A stretch of DNA of 26,575 nucleotides from CAZKUN01 sp964555935 (lineage in GTDB: Bacteria > Armatimonadota > Zipacnadia > Zipacnadales > VGFC01): assembly GCA_964555935.1 (NCBI GenBank), contig CAZKUN010000120.1, positions 1-26,575 of the forward strand, given 5' to 3'. The position numbers and the translations under genes are program-made. The notes below the pieces were generated by a model. It searched no databases, had not been told where the DNA came from, and saw nothing but the letters and a program-made list of their open reading frames with translations. Positions 1-8,252 of this stretch are shown here, piece by piece. Numbering within the stretch: the first letter of the stretch is position 1; each line of letters begins with the position of its first letter.

Positions 1-1
1 C

Positions 2-85
2 ACCTACACGGTAGACCACGACCGCACGCGTCTTGAGACGTGGGCTCGGATCGCCCGCGAGGAAATCGACCGCGACTGCGGCTAG
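2..85 (+). CDS. C-terminal end of an unidentified gene (truncated by the window edge)
   Basis: A frame open from the first bases encodes about 27 residues ending in RIAREEIDRDCG and stops at TAG 83-85. The stop is 13 bases before the ATG of the next gene, and the Shine-Dalgarno of that gene begins just after the stop. This spacing is what a co-transcribed upstream gene would show. The tail is hydrophilic and rich in Arg, Glu and Asp. Too little remains to name a family, and a chance open frame of this length in GC-rich DNA cannot be excluded. Confidence 0.35.
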   Translation, partial: TYTVDHDRTRLETWARIAREEIDRDCG

Positions 86-98
86 CCAGGAGCGCGCT

Positions 99-2162
99 AT
101 GCCCAATTGGTACGAGAACGCCTACCGCCGCGCCGTCGTCGACATGCACGTCACGGCCGATGATGAGCGATTCCTGTCGGAGTTCGACGCGGCGCGTTAC
201 GTCGAGATGCTCAAGCTCTGCCAGACCCAGTCCGTGGTGGCGTACGCCCACTCGCACGTGGGCTTCTGCTACTTCCCCTCGCAAGTTGGCCCCATGCACC
301 CCAACCTCCGCGAGCGCGACATCTTCCGAGAGATCGCGGACCTCTGTCACGCGAGCGACATCGCCGTGGTGGCTTACGTGAGCGCGATCTTCGACACCCA
401 CGCCTACCGCAACAACGAGGACTGGCGCATCCGCAACACCAAGGGCGAGGGCGTCGCCGACCACAGCCGCGCGGGCGTCTGTTGCCCAAACGCCCCGTAT
501 CGTGACCACATCGCGGGCATCGCGCGGGAGCTGTGCGAGGGCTACGACATCGACGGGCTGCGGTTTGACATGACCTTCTGGCCGGGCGTCTGCTACTGCC
601 CGCACTGCCAGGATCGTTTCGCCAGCGAGGTCGGCGGCGAGCTGCCGCAGGTCGTGGACTGGCATGATCCCACCTGGGTCGCCTTCCAACGCAAGCGCGA
701 GGAGTGGCTGGTGGACTTCGCCCGCTTCCTGACCTCAACCGTCAAGAGCGTGGTGTCGAGCATCAGCGTCGAGCACCAGGCCTCGACCTACACTGCGCAA
801 TGGACCTTTGGCGTCACCCACGCCCTCAGCGAGCAGTGCGACTTCCTGCAGGGCGATTTCTACGGCGACGCGCTGCAGGGGTCCCTGGTCCGCAAGCTGT
901 TCCTGCACCTCAGCGAGAATCAGCCCTACGGCTTTGAGACGTGTGTCAGCGTCGATCTAGGCAACTACACGACTCTGAAATCCAAGGAACTGCTGCGCTG
1001 CAAGGCCTCGGCCGCCTTGTCTGACGCCGGCTCATTCATCTTCATCGATTCCATCGACCCCAAGGGCACGCTCAACCCGGCGGCTTACGAGCGGATGGGC
1101 ACGATCTTCAGTGAGATGCAGCCATATGAGCCTCACGTTGGCGGAGAACCCGTTCATGATGTCGCCGTCTACTTGAGCACCGAATCGAAATGCGATTTCG
1201 CGGATAACGGCAAGCGCGTCGATGAGGGGCTCTCCGGCGCCACGCCGCATATCGACGCAGCGCTTGGCGCATGCGAGGCGCTCATCCACGCGCACATCCC
1301 GTACGGGGTGATCACGAAGAATAGCCTGGCTGATCTGGGCCAACACCGCGTCGTCGTTCTGCCCAACGTGCTGATGCTCGGCGAAGACGAGGCCGGAGCG
1401 TTTCGCGAGTATGTTCGTGGAGGTGGCAAGCTCTACGCCAGCGGCGGCACGTCACTCACGCGGGTCGACGGGGCCCGCCAGGATGACTTCATGCTCGTCG
1501 ACGTGTTCGGCGTGTCTTGCGTGGGCGTTGCCGCGGAGCGTTTCACCTACATCGCGCCTGTCGCCGGGGAGGGCGATCTGCTTGAGGGTTACACGCGCGA
1601 CCATCCTGCCGGGATCGATGGCCGTCAGCCACTGCTGGAGCCGATGGCTGACGTTACCGTGCTGGCTCACCTCGGCCTGCCCTACACCGATCCCGACGAT
1701 CCCCATCAATTCGCCTCGATCCACAACGACCCGCCGGGCGAAATCACGGACCGACCGGCTATCGCGCACCATCGGTTCGGCGACGGCGAGTGCATCTACG
1801 CCGCGGCCGATGTCGAGCGCCACGCGCCCCACCGGCCGATTTTCGCCGCGCTCATCCGACGACTGTGCGACGAGTTTTCGTTTCGAGTGGAAGCGCCGAA
1901 GGCCGTCGAAGCCACGATGTTCCGGCAACCGGGACGGTTAGTCCTCTCGCTGGTGAACTTCCAGAAGGAGCTGCCGAACATACCCGTCCACGACATCACC
2001 GTCACCGTGCGGGTGGATAGCCAGGAGATCCGGCGCGTGGTATCCTTGCCCGATGGTGGCGAGATTCCGTTCACCGACACGGGCTCCGGAGTTGCCTTCA
2101 CTGTCAAGCAGCTGGACACGCTGGCGATGCTCGCGGTGGAGTTTGCCGGCACGTCTATCTGA
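99..2162 (+). CDS. GHL6-type putative glycoside hydrolase, cytosolic (paralogue 1)
   Basis: A 687-residue protein resembling the hypothetical glycosyl-hydrolase GHL6 family, with a beta-galactosidase-trimerisation-like middle domain. The TIM-barrel part spans about residues 10-340. It has DGLRFDM at 152-158, where the Asp residues are candidate catalytic groups, followed by a Cys cluster CYCPHC at 165-170 and a possible second acid in VEHQ (E225). Residues about 350-470 look like a Rossmann/flavodoxin-like trimerisation domain, with VVVLPNVLML and then a Gly-rich loop GGGKLYASGG. A beta-sandwich tail is likely at the end. There is no signal peptide, so it probably acts in the cytosol on imported oligosaccharides. 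I chose ATG 99 because AGGAG at 88-92 lies 6 bases upstream; an in-frame start at 33 would overlap the preceding frame. Its 3' end overlaps the convergent neighbour by 8 bases. Substrate unknown. Confidence 0.8.
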   Translation: MPNWYENAYRRAVVDMHVTADDERFLSEFDAARYVEMLKLCQTQSVVAYAHSHVGFCYFPSQVGPMHPNLRERDIFREIADLCHASDIAVVAYVSAIFDTHAYRNNEDWRIRNTKGEGVADHSRAGVCCPNAPYRDHIAGIARELCEGYDIDGLRFDMTFWPGVCYCPHCQDRFASEVGGELPQVVDWHDPTWVAFQRKREEWLVDFARFLTSTVKSVVSSISVEHQASTYTAQWTFGVTHALSEQCDFLQGDFYGDALQGSLVRKLFLHLSENQPYGFETCVSVDLGNYTTLKSKELLRCKASAALSDAGSFIFIDSIDPKGTLNPAAYERMGTIFSEMQPYEPHVGGEPVHDVAVYLSTESKCDFADNGKRVDEGLSGATPHIDAALGACEALIHAHIPYGVITKNSLADLGQHRVVVLPNVLMLGEDEAGAFREYVRGGGKLYASGGTSLTRVDGARQDDFMLVDVFGVSCVGVAAERFTYIAPVAGEGDLLEGYTRDHPAGIDGRQPLLEPMADVTVLAHLGLPYTDPDDPHQFASIHNDPPGEITDRPAIAHHRFGDGECIYAAADVERHAPHRPIFAALIRRLCDEFSFRVEAPKAVEATMFRQPGRLVLSLVNFQKELPNIPVHDITVTVRVDSQEIRRVVSLPDGGEIPFTDTGSGVAFTVKQLDTLAMLAVEFAGTSI

Positions 2163-3978
2163 GGTCTGTCAGCATGAGGAATGAACGACGCGGGACGACC
2201 ACGCTGCCGGGCAGATTCACGTGGCGCGAGGCCTGTAGCATCTCGCCGGTGAGGGGCGTCGATGGCGTGTATTCATAGAGCCGGAAGCGGCCCTCAACGT
2301 CCATAACAACCGAGATGGGACGGTCGTACCGGTTGACGATCAGGACGGTCAGGGCCCCATCGGGCGACCTCAGCGCGACGGCGCGAAGGTCGGGCGCTGA
2401 AGGCTCGCGCCCCATGCGGATGATCTCGCTGCCTGGCCGCGTGAAACGCGTGATGAGCGACCAGGTGTAGTAGCCCGGCCGCGGCTCCCAGCCCTGGTCC
2501 CGGAAGCGCCACAGCCCCCACTTCTGACAGTGCACATCGGAGTCGGAGTAGCACGTGTCGAAGAGACACCACATGAGCGCGCCCGACGCCCCCTCGCGGA
2601 GGGCAGTGACGGCGAAGTCAGCCAGGAACAGCCCGTACTCGTACTCCTCGTTCGCCGAATTCTCGTAGGTCTCGCCCCCGTAGCCGAACTCAGTGATCAG
2701 CAGCGGCCTCGGTCGCTTGGGATTGGCCCGCCTGAGGAGCTTGCGGCGGGCGGCGATCCAGGGAGCGAGAGCCGGGACATACTCGTGGCGGTAGGTGTGG
2801 GTGGAGGCCGCGTCCGCATAGTCGAGGCCCGCGCCGACGACGCCCGCGAACCAGTCGCTCGCGTTGACGGGATCGCCCCAGGAATCGTCGCCGGTCAGCA
2901 GCGTCAGGCCCTCGCGCAGGTCGCGCTCGCTGAGGAGGGAGTCGAGCAAGCGGCTCAACCGGACGTATTCGTCGAGGCTCACGGCGCGGGTCGGATCGTT
3001 GTCCGGTTCGTTCATCAGGCACGCGTAACGCACGTTCTCCAGGCCTTCCACGCGGATCAGGTGCTCGAGACAGTCAACGAGCGATCGGACCATCGCATCG
3101 GCGCGCTCGGGCATGCGACCGTGGCCGGGCCCCATCCACTCCGGATACGCGAACCGGTCGCCCCACGGGGTGAGCAGGACCCTGCAGTCTATCGATCCGA
3201 GGAAGCGGATCCACTCGGTGAGGTCGCGCATGGCCTCGCTGTCGGGCGTCTGGCGGCCCTCCTCGGGCTCCCACCAGGCGTAGTCCAGGAAGCAGCGGAC
3301 AATGTGCGGGCGCATCTGGGTGACCCGGGAGCGGACGAGGCGCATATCGGCTTCGGTCACTCCTCGAGCGCGGTTGAAGGCCCGGGAGAGCTGGAAATCG
3401 CCCTGGGCGCCGAAGCCCAGGAAGGGCTGTGCCGGTCGTGGGGCGCGGCGAGTGAGCGTAACGAAGTCGCCGTGGAACGGGCGCGGAGCGCGGTGAATGC
3501 GGGTGATCGAGACATCGTCAAACCACACGTTGCCGGCGCCATGGGCGACGAGGGCGAGGCTGATGCTGTCGCATCCCTCGGGCACAACGCCGCGCACCAT
3601 CAGCTCGGTCCAGTCGTTGTCGCCGGGCCCGGTGATCGGCCCCTGAGCCATGCCCACGCGCTCATCACCGCGCATGAACTCGATGACGACATAGCCGCCG
3701 ACATCGGCGGCATGGCGCGTCCGGCACCAGGCACGGGCTTCGTAGGTCTCGCCGGCTCTGATGGGGGTGAGCGTGAGTTTGATGCTGGAGTAGTCAGAGG
3801 CGCCGGCTGGGCGGACCAGAATGGAAGCCGAGGATGAGCCGGTCCGGGCGACAGTGGGGTCGACGGCCACGTCGGCTCCGCCCCAGGGGAAGCTCGCGTA
3901 GGGCGCTAGCCCGCCCTCGAATGAGTGGACGCGCGCCGCGTGGGCCGGTCCGAGCAGAGCAACGAGAAGCCAGAGCAT
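2155..3978 (-). CDS. Secreted clan GH-A-like glycoside hydrolase with N-terminal carbohydrate-binding domain
   Basis: 607 residues. A short signal peptide (about 1-15, hydrophobic LWLLVALLG, ending in AHA) is followed by a CBM4_9-like beta-sandwich at about 17-160, ending in the typical VWFDDVSI. A TIM barrel follows at about 180-515. Two candidate catalytic glutamates fit the clan GH-A layout: E324 in LMNEPDND (acid/base) and E430 in LITEFGYGG (nucleophile). A C-terminal beta-sandwich follows at about 530-607. The architecture resembles GH5/GH39/GH30-like enzymes, but I cannot assign a family or substrate. No clear Shine-Dalgarno precedes ATG 3978. It follows the large gene at 4047-8027 by 68 bases on the same strand, so it is probably co-transcribed and translated with help from upstream ribosomes. 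It is expected to be exported to the periplasm or outside. Confidence 0.78.
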   Translation of the reverse strand: MLWLLVALLGPAHAARVHSFEGGLAPYASFPWGGADVAVDPTVARTGSSSASILVRPAGASDYSSIKLTLTPIRAGETYEARAWCRTRHAADVGGYVVIEFMRGDERVGMAQGPITGPGDNDWTELMVRGVVPEGCDSISLALVAHGAGNVWFDDVSITRIHRAPRPFHGDFVTLTRRAPRPAQPFLGFGAQGDFQLSRAFNRARGVTEADMRLVRSRVTQMRPHIVRCFLDYAWWEPEEGRQTPDSEAMRDLTEWIRFLGSIDCRVLLTPWGDRFAYPEWMGPGHGRMPERADAMVRSLVDCLEHLIRVEGLENVRYACLMNEPDNDPTRAVSLDEYVRLSRLLDSLLSERDLREGLTLLTGDDSWGDPVNASDWFAGVVGAGLDYADAASTHTYRHEYVPALAPWIAARRKLLRRANPKRPRPLLITEFGYGGETYENSANEEYEYGLFLADFAVTALREGASGALMWCLFDTCYSDSDVHCQKWGLWRFRDQGWEPRPGYYTWSLITRFTRPGSEIIRMGREPSAPDLRAVALRSPDGALTVLIVNRYDRPISVVMDVEGRFRLYEYTPSTPLTGEMLQASRHVNLPGSVVVPRRSFLMLTDLR

Positions 3979-4046
3979 TGATCAGGAGTCACCCGCATCA
4001 GATTCGGCACTGTGTTCGGGGCATGAGCGGCACCGGCCGGTCTGTC

Positions 4047-7000
4047 TCAGTTCGCGGCTGGCGCCTGGAAACGGAAGGCCCGAAGATCGTGCGGTGGCAG
4101 CGTGGCGCGCAAGGTGTCGCCGCACTCGAGCGCCTCGCCCGTCTCCATGTCCACGCACGCGTTGAATTGCCTCAGCGCCTCAGGGAGAGGAATCGTGGCG
4201 GATACCTCCTGCTCCGACCAGTTGGCCGCGGCCAGCAGGAAATCGTCCCTCTCCGCCTTGCTCCAATAGCTGACTTTGACGGACGCGGGCCGCGGCGCTA
4301 CGCCGTTAGCCCAGTACGGATGAAACTCGGTGTCTCCCATGCCGAAGGGCACCTCAACCTTGGACCAGAACTCATAGACCGGCTGAGACNNNNNNNNNNA
4401 GGCCGGCCAGAGCATCGCGTTGTGCAGGAACGTCCACGACAGCATCTCCCGGCTGTGCGCGGGCGTGTTGAGCGCGGGTTTGTACCCGTATTGCGGCAGC
4501 ACAACATTCGGCACCCCAAACTGCTCGCCGAAGTGCGCCCGGAAGGCGTGGGCGTCGAAACTTCGGGCTTCGTCTGAGTCGACCCTCTTTGCCAGCGGCG
4601 TGCCCTCGAGGCTGTCTTGCAGGTTCATCGAGGTGAACCCAAACGGCGCGCTGGGCTTCACCTCCTCGCAGTTGAAGTTGACGTCCCAGAACGGTGAGTA
4701 AGGGACCGATACGGCGAACCCATGCCCGAACATCCATGGCCGGCGTTCTGGCCCTCGGCGCTGCTCGAACACGCGGTAGAGGCGTTTGTAGAGGTCACGT
4801 GCGGCGAACAACTCGCGAGTGCCCTCGCGTTTGCCGTCCTTCGTGACCACTGTCAGCTCCCGGTCCTCGTTCATGTCTAGCATGGGATTGGCGATATCGA
4901 GATAGAAGCCATCGACGTCGGTGCGCTCCAGCATCTCAGCGATGCCGTGGACGAAGTAGTCGGCCCATGAGCTTCCCGCCGCTGTCCGCACCTCCTGCCG
5001 GGTCTCCCACTCGGGCTCATTCACCTTCCGGGGCCGCAGGTGCCAATCTTCGGCGAAGTAGAAGAACTCCTCCTGGCGCGTCGCCTCGGCCTTCTTGCGT
5101 AGGAGCTGACTATCAGGGAACCGCCCTTGCGCCGGATCGAATGCGGTGTCACGTCTGATGTTGTCGTAAGGCGAGATGAAGAACGTGCCCAGGTACGGGA
5201 AGACGCGCTGCCCGCGGCCGTGCGCGAAGTCGACGATGTCGCCTAGCACCTGCCAACTGCGGGGCGATGGCTTGGAGTCACAGGAGTTCCAGATGCTGGC
5301 GTGGACGAAGGCCGCGTTGACCGGTGGCGGCTCGATGGCGAGGCCCTGCGTCCGGAGGTCGCGCCATCCCGAGAAACGCGGTTTGAAAGGGGTGGGATGG
5401 AGGCCGAAGGTGATGGCGACGGGTTCGGACAGGTCGGAGGGATCGTTCACGACATTCAGCCTCAGCCGCCGCGAGGTCTCGTCGGAGGCCAGCGAGATGC
5501 GGGGCTGGGATGAGTCGACGACCCACCCCCGGTAGTTCTCGGTGAAGAACGCGAAACCCACTCGGTCGTCACCCAGCCAAACCACGTTGAATGCGCGCGG
5601 TGGGCTGAACAGCCTGTCGGAGACGAGCCCTCGCTGCCAGTACTGAGAGCCCGGCCCTTCGTTGGCCATGAGTATCGAGTAGGGGAACTTGCGGAAGGGG
5701 ATCTCGATCCACACGCGCTCGACCCGCACGGGCCCGCGGGGCGTGAGGGTCACGTCGATGCGATCCATGCCGTCGAACTCGATCCGGTGACGGGCCGTCA
5801 GGGCGAAGTGATCCGATGTCCCGCGCTGCTCCACGCGCGCGCGACCTCGGCCCGTGGACGAGACAGTCGGCGGCTCGATCTCGACGGCGTGCTGCTCGCC
5901 GCCGATCTCGTAGCGTAGAGAGATGCCTTCCGCCAGGAGCGGCTGGTCTTGGCTTGAGATGCTCTCGACGAGAGTGTCGGCGCCGAAGTCGAATCGCCTG
6001 CCCCACACGGAGACCTGGTCGGCGCCCGTCTCCACAGGCGACCAGGGCTCCGGGACCCAGTCGGCGTCCAGCGCATCGATGCCGGCCCGTTCGGCAAGCC
6101 AGGCCGGCGTCGGCCACTTCTTGAAGGGGAGCGTGACGGTGGTGACCGCCTGGCCGTCTCTGTCGTCCAGCGCGAAGTCGGCGTCGTAGTCGCCGGGCGC
6201 CAGGTCCGCCATCGAGAGGGTCACCGACATCTGGTCTCTGTCGACGGCCACCTCCTCGCTGAGGGCCTCGGCGCCCGCGTTGTCTGTGAAGCTCACGCGG
6301 ACGCGGCCTCTTTCCTCCGGTCGCGCCCCGCGCACGGAGAGGTCCGCCACCAGTTGATCGCGGCTGGGGATTGGCGTGAGCGAGGCGGTCAGCGGAGGCA
6401 GGAAGCGGAACGGCACGATCTGATAGAATATCGGCTCGCCCTGGATCCGGACCTCGGTCTCGACCACGTACGGCCCAGGCTCATCGAGGCTCCCCGATCC
6501 CTGCTCCACGCGTCTCTGCCCGCCGGGGAGCTGTCCGGTTTCGTGCCAAGAGAACACGCCGAGGTCGCGGGCAACTGTCTTCTCCCGCACATCCAGCGCC
6601 TGGTCAAAGATGTACGAGCCGACGCGGCCTCCGACCATCTTCGGCGTCGAGATCAGATACGTCACCTCGTAGTCGGCGGATGCCTCGCCGGAGTTGCTCA
6701 GTTCGAACGTCGGTTGGGCTTGGCCGCGCGCGAGGGAGCCGATCGTTGGTATTGAGGCTGCGACTTCCTCTCCCTCGATACGCAATTGCCCGAATGCCTG
6801 AGGATGGTCGAACCAGTTCGGGTGCGCCTGCCATGCTACGGCATGACCCTCGAGGTTGAGGCCGAAGGACAGCGCGTAGGTCTCGCCTGCTCGGGCATCC
6901 AGCTTCACGCTCGCGAACGGGACGGAGATCTCCAGGCTGTAGCGCCGCCCATCCAGATGCACGGCCGCCTCAGGCGAAGCGTCGAACGCGGCGTCGCGGC

Positions 7001-8027
7001 GGCAGTAGGCCTCCGACCAGCTGACTTCCTCCCAGGCGTCGTAGATCGTGCCGTCGGGCGCCACGGCGAGGTACGCGCCCTCGAACGTGCTGGTGTCGAC
7101 GGCGTCGTCCGGCCGGATCATCATGTAGAAGACATCTCGCGCCGCAATGAGGCCGGGCTCGTCGCGGCGACGGGGGGACGATTTCACCTCATAGCCCTCG
7201 GGCAGGTCCACGGAGAGGGCGAAGTAGAGGCGATCCGAGTCGCGCGACACCCCGAATCGAGCGGGGTACTCGTACAGTTCGTGCGTGGTCTGGTTGATGA
7301 GCCCCGTCGCGCGGACCGCGTACTCGTCTTGACCGAACCGGCCGTCCACGACCGGCGGCCCCGTAGCGCGTGGAACCGTCAGGAGGTTTACGCGTAAGGA
7401 CTCGGGCGAGGGTGCGACCGGGGCCTCGTCATCACCGACCGCGTCCCAGGACACGTCGTCAACGTAGATCGTCCCTGTCGCCAGGACCACGAGGCGTACC
7501 GACGTGATCGTGGTGCCGTCACCGCCCGGCTCGAACTCATACCGGTAGCGCTGCCACTCCTCGTCCGAGACAGCGCCGCCGGCGGGGTTCTCCGCCGCTG
7601 CTTGAGGCCATACCGAGGCGATGAATCCCTCAGCCCCACCATCCTTCGGACCGTAACCGTAGGCCAATGCCCCCACCCGGCCCTCCCCCCGCGCCCACAG
7701 GCTCAGACCGTACCGCACCCCGGGCGTGACGGCAATGTCGTCTCTGGTATGCAGATGGCCGCGGCTGTCCGGCCTGGCGGGGTCCGCGGTCGCTGCAAGT
7801 CTGAGCGCCGCCTCGCCGGAGCGCACGTGGCGAGGGTCTCCGACAACCGATTCGACCGAATCGAAGGGATAGTCGGGGTTTGCCTTCCATCGAGAGGGGG
7901 AGCCGGCTCGCGAGACGTCCTCGAATCCCAAATCCAACTCGTCCTGCGCGCCGACCGAAGGCGAGCACAGCACTGCTGAAACGAGCACCAGACATCCGGC
8001 TAGCCGATTCCATGTCTGATTCGCCAT
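4047..8027 (-). CDS. Large secreted CBM / CBM9 / DUF6067 (GH123-like) multi-domain protein
   Basis: 1326 residues including unknown ones at the assembly gap. Signal peptide 1-28 ends in SVGAQ. Residues about 30-197 form a CBM4_9-like sandwich (IYVDDVSW near its end). About 220-420 is a CBM9-like domain starting at VVDGRFGQDEY. About 430-635 look like two Ig-like beta domains. From about 640 the protein resembles DUF6067 / GH123-type proteins: a beta-sandwich to about 890, then a TIM barrel with DGFYLDI at 1039-1045 and a strand WDVNFNCEE at 1114-1122, whose acids are candidate active-site groups. A C-terminal beta domain finishes the protein. I chose ATG 8027 because GGAGG lies 7 bases upstream and the signal peptide follows directly. 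The open frame runs 338 codons further upstream but there it lies antisense to the next gene. Ten Ns at 4390-4399 fall in the barrel, but the frame is kept. Probable glycan hydrolase; substrate unknown. Confidence 0.78.
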   Translation of the reverse strand: MANQTWNRLAGCLVLVSAVLCSPSVGAQDELDLGFEDVSRAGSPSRWKANPDYPFDSVESVVGDPRHVRSGEAALRLAATADPARPDSRGHLHTRDDIAVTPGVRYGLSLWARGEGRVGALAYGYGPKDGGAEGFIASVWPQAAAENPAGGAVSDEEWQRYRYEFEPGGDGTTITSVRLVVLATGTIYVDDVSWDAVGDDEAPVAPSPESLRVNLLTVPRATGPPVVDGRFGQDEYAVRATGLINQTTHELYEYPARFGVSRDSDRLYFALSVDLPEGYEVKSSPRRRDEPGLIAARDVFYMMIRPDDAVDTSTFEGAYLAVAPDGTIYDAWEEVSWSEAYCRRDAAFDASPEAAVHLDGRRYSLEISVPFASVKLDARAGETYALSFGLNLEGHAVAWQAHPNWFDHPQAFGQLRIEGEEVAASIPTIGSLARGQAQPTFELSNSGEASADYEVTYLISTPKMVGGRVGSYIFDQALDVREKTVARDLGVFSWHETGQLPGGQRRVEQGSGSLDEPGPYVVETEVRIQGEPIFYQIVPFRFLPPLTASLTPIPSRDQLVADLSVRGARPEERGRVRVSFTDNAGAEALSEEVAVDRDQMSVTLSMADLAPGDYDADFALDDRDGQAVTTVTLPFKKWPTPAWLAERAGIDALDADWVPEPWSPVETGADQVSVWGRRFDFGADTLVESISSQDQPLLAEGISLRYEIGGEQHAVEIEPPTVSSTGRGRARVEQRGTSDHFALTARHRIEFDGMDRIDVTLTPRGPVRVERVWIEIPFRKFPYSILMANEGPGSQYWQRGLVSDRLFSPPRAFNVVWLGDDRVGFAFFTENYRGWVVDSSQPRISLASDETSRRLRLNVVNDPSDLSEPVAITFGLHPTPFKPRFSGWRDLRTQGLAIEPPPVNAAFVHASIWNSCDSKPSPRSWQVLGDIVDFAHGRGQRVFPYLGTFFISPYDNIRRDTAFDPAQGRFPDSQLLRKKAEATRQEEFFYFAEDWHLRPRKVNEPEWETRQEVRTAAGSSWADYFVHGIAEMLERTDVDGFYLDIANPMLDMNEDRELTVVTKDGKREGTRELFAARDLYKRLYRVFEQRRGPERRPWMFGHGFAVSVPYSPFWDVNFNCEEVKPSAPFGFTSMNLQDSLEGTPLAKRVDSDEARSFDAHAFRAHFGEQFGVPNVVLPQYGYKPALNTPAHSREMLSWTFLHNAMLWPAXXXXSQPVYEFWSKVEVPFGMGDTEFHPYWANGVAPRPASVKVSYWSKAERDDFLLAAANWSEQEVSATIPLPEALRQFNACVDMETGEALECGDTLRATLPPHDLRAFRFQAPAAN
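4390..4399. other. Assembly gap 1 (10 N)
   Basis: Ten unknown bases inside the large DUF6067-like gene, between the codons for LWPA and SQPVYEF. The coding frame on both sides is the same, so the true gap length should be 1 modulo 3, which 10 satisfies. A fixed run of 10 N is a common scaffolder placeholder, so the real length is not known. Confidence 0.95.
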
Positions 8028-8252
8028 TACGCGTCCTCCGGGTGGCGCTACTCCTGCCGACGCTGCCAGTCTTCGCCAGTTGTGATCGAGAAACCTGGAC
8101 ACGCGGGCGCGCCCGCCGCCATCGGCCTCCGAGATCGCACATGCAGGTTGCCGAAGTCCAGCCGCCGAAGCATCACGGCCAACGGTTGGTTGGTCAGTTA
8201 ACGATGCAGGTCCGCGGCATCGCGAGGAGATGGCCGGCATGGCAGGAGGCAC
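8028..8252. promoter_or_regulatory. Divergent intergenic region between the DUF6067-like and DUF4838 genes
   Basis: This 225-base region separates two divergent starts (8027 on - and 8253 on +) and must hold promoters for both. It contains a perfect 14-base palindrome at 8103-8116 (GCGGGCGCGCCCGC), a possible operator. It also has a smaller inverted repeat CCAA-CGG-TTGG around 8179-8189 and the self-complementary GTTAAC near 8198. The Shine-Dalgarno of the minus gene is at the left edge (GGAGG, about 8035-8039) and that of the plus gene at 8244-8249. I cannot point to a convincing -35/-10 pair. Confidence 0.4.

Noticed and set aside
2530..3837. 435-codon plus-strand open frame
   Set aside because: It is antisense to the GH-A-like hydrolase with no family resemblance, an effect of GC-rich third positions.
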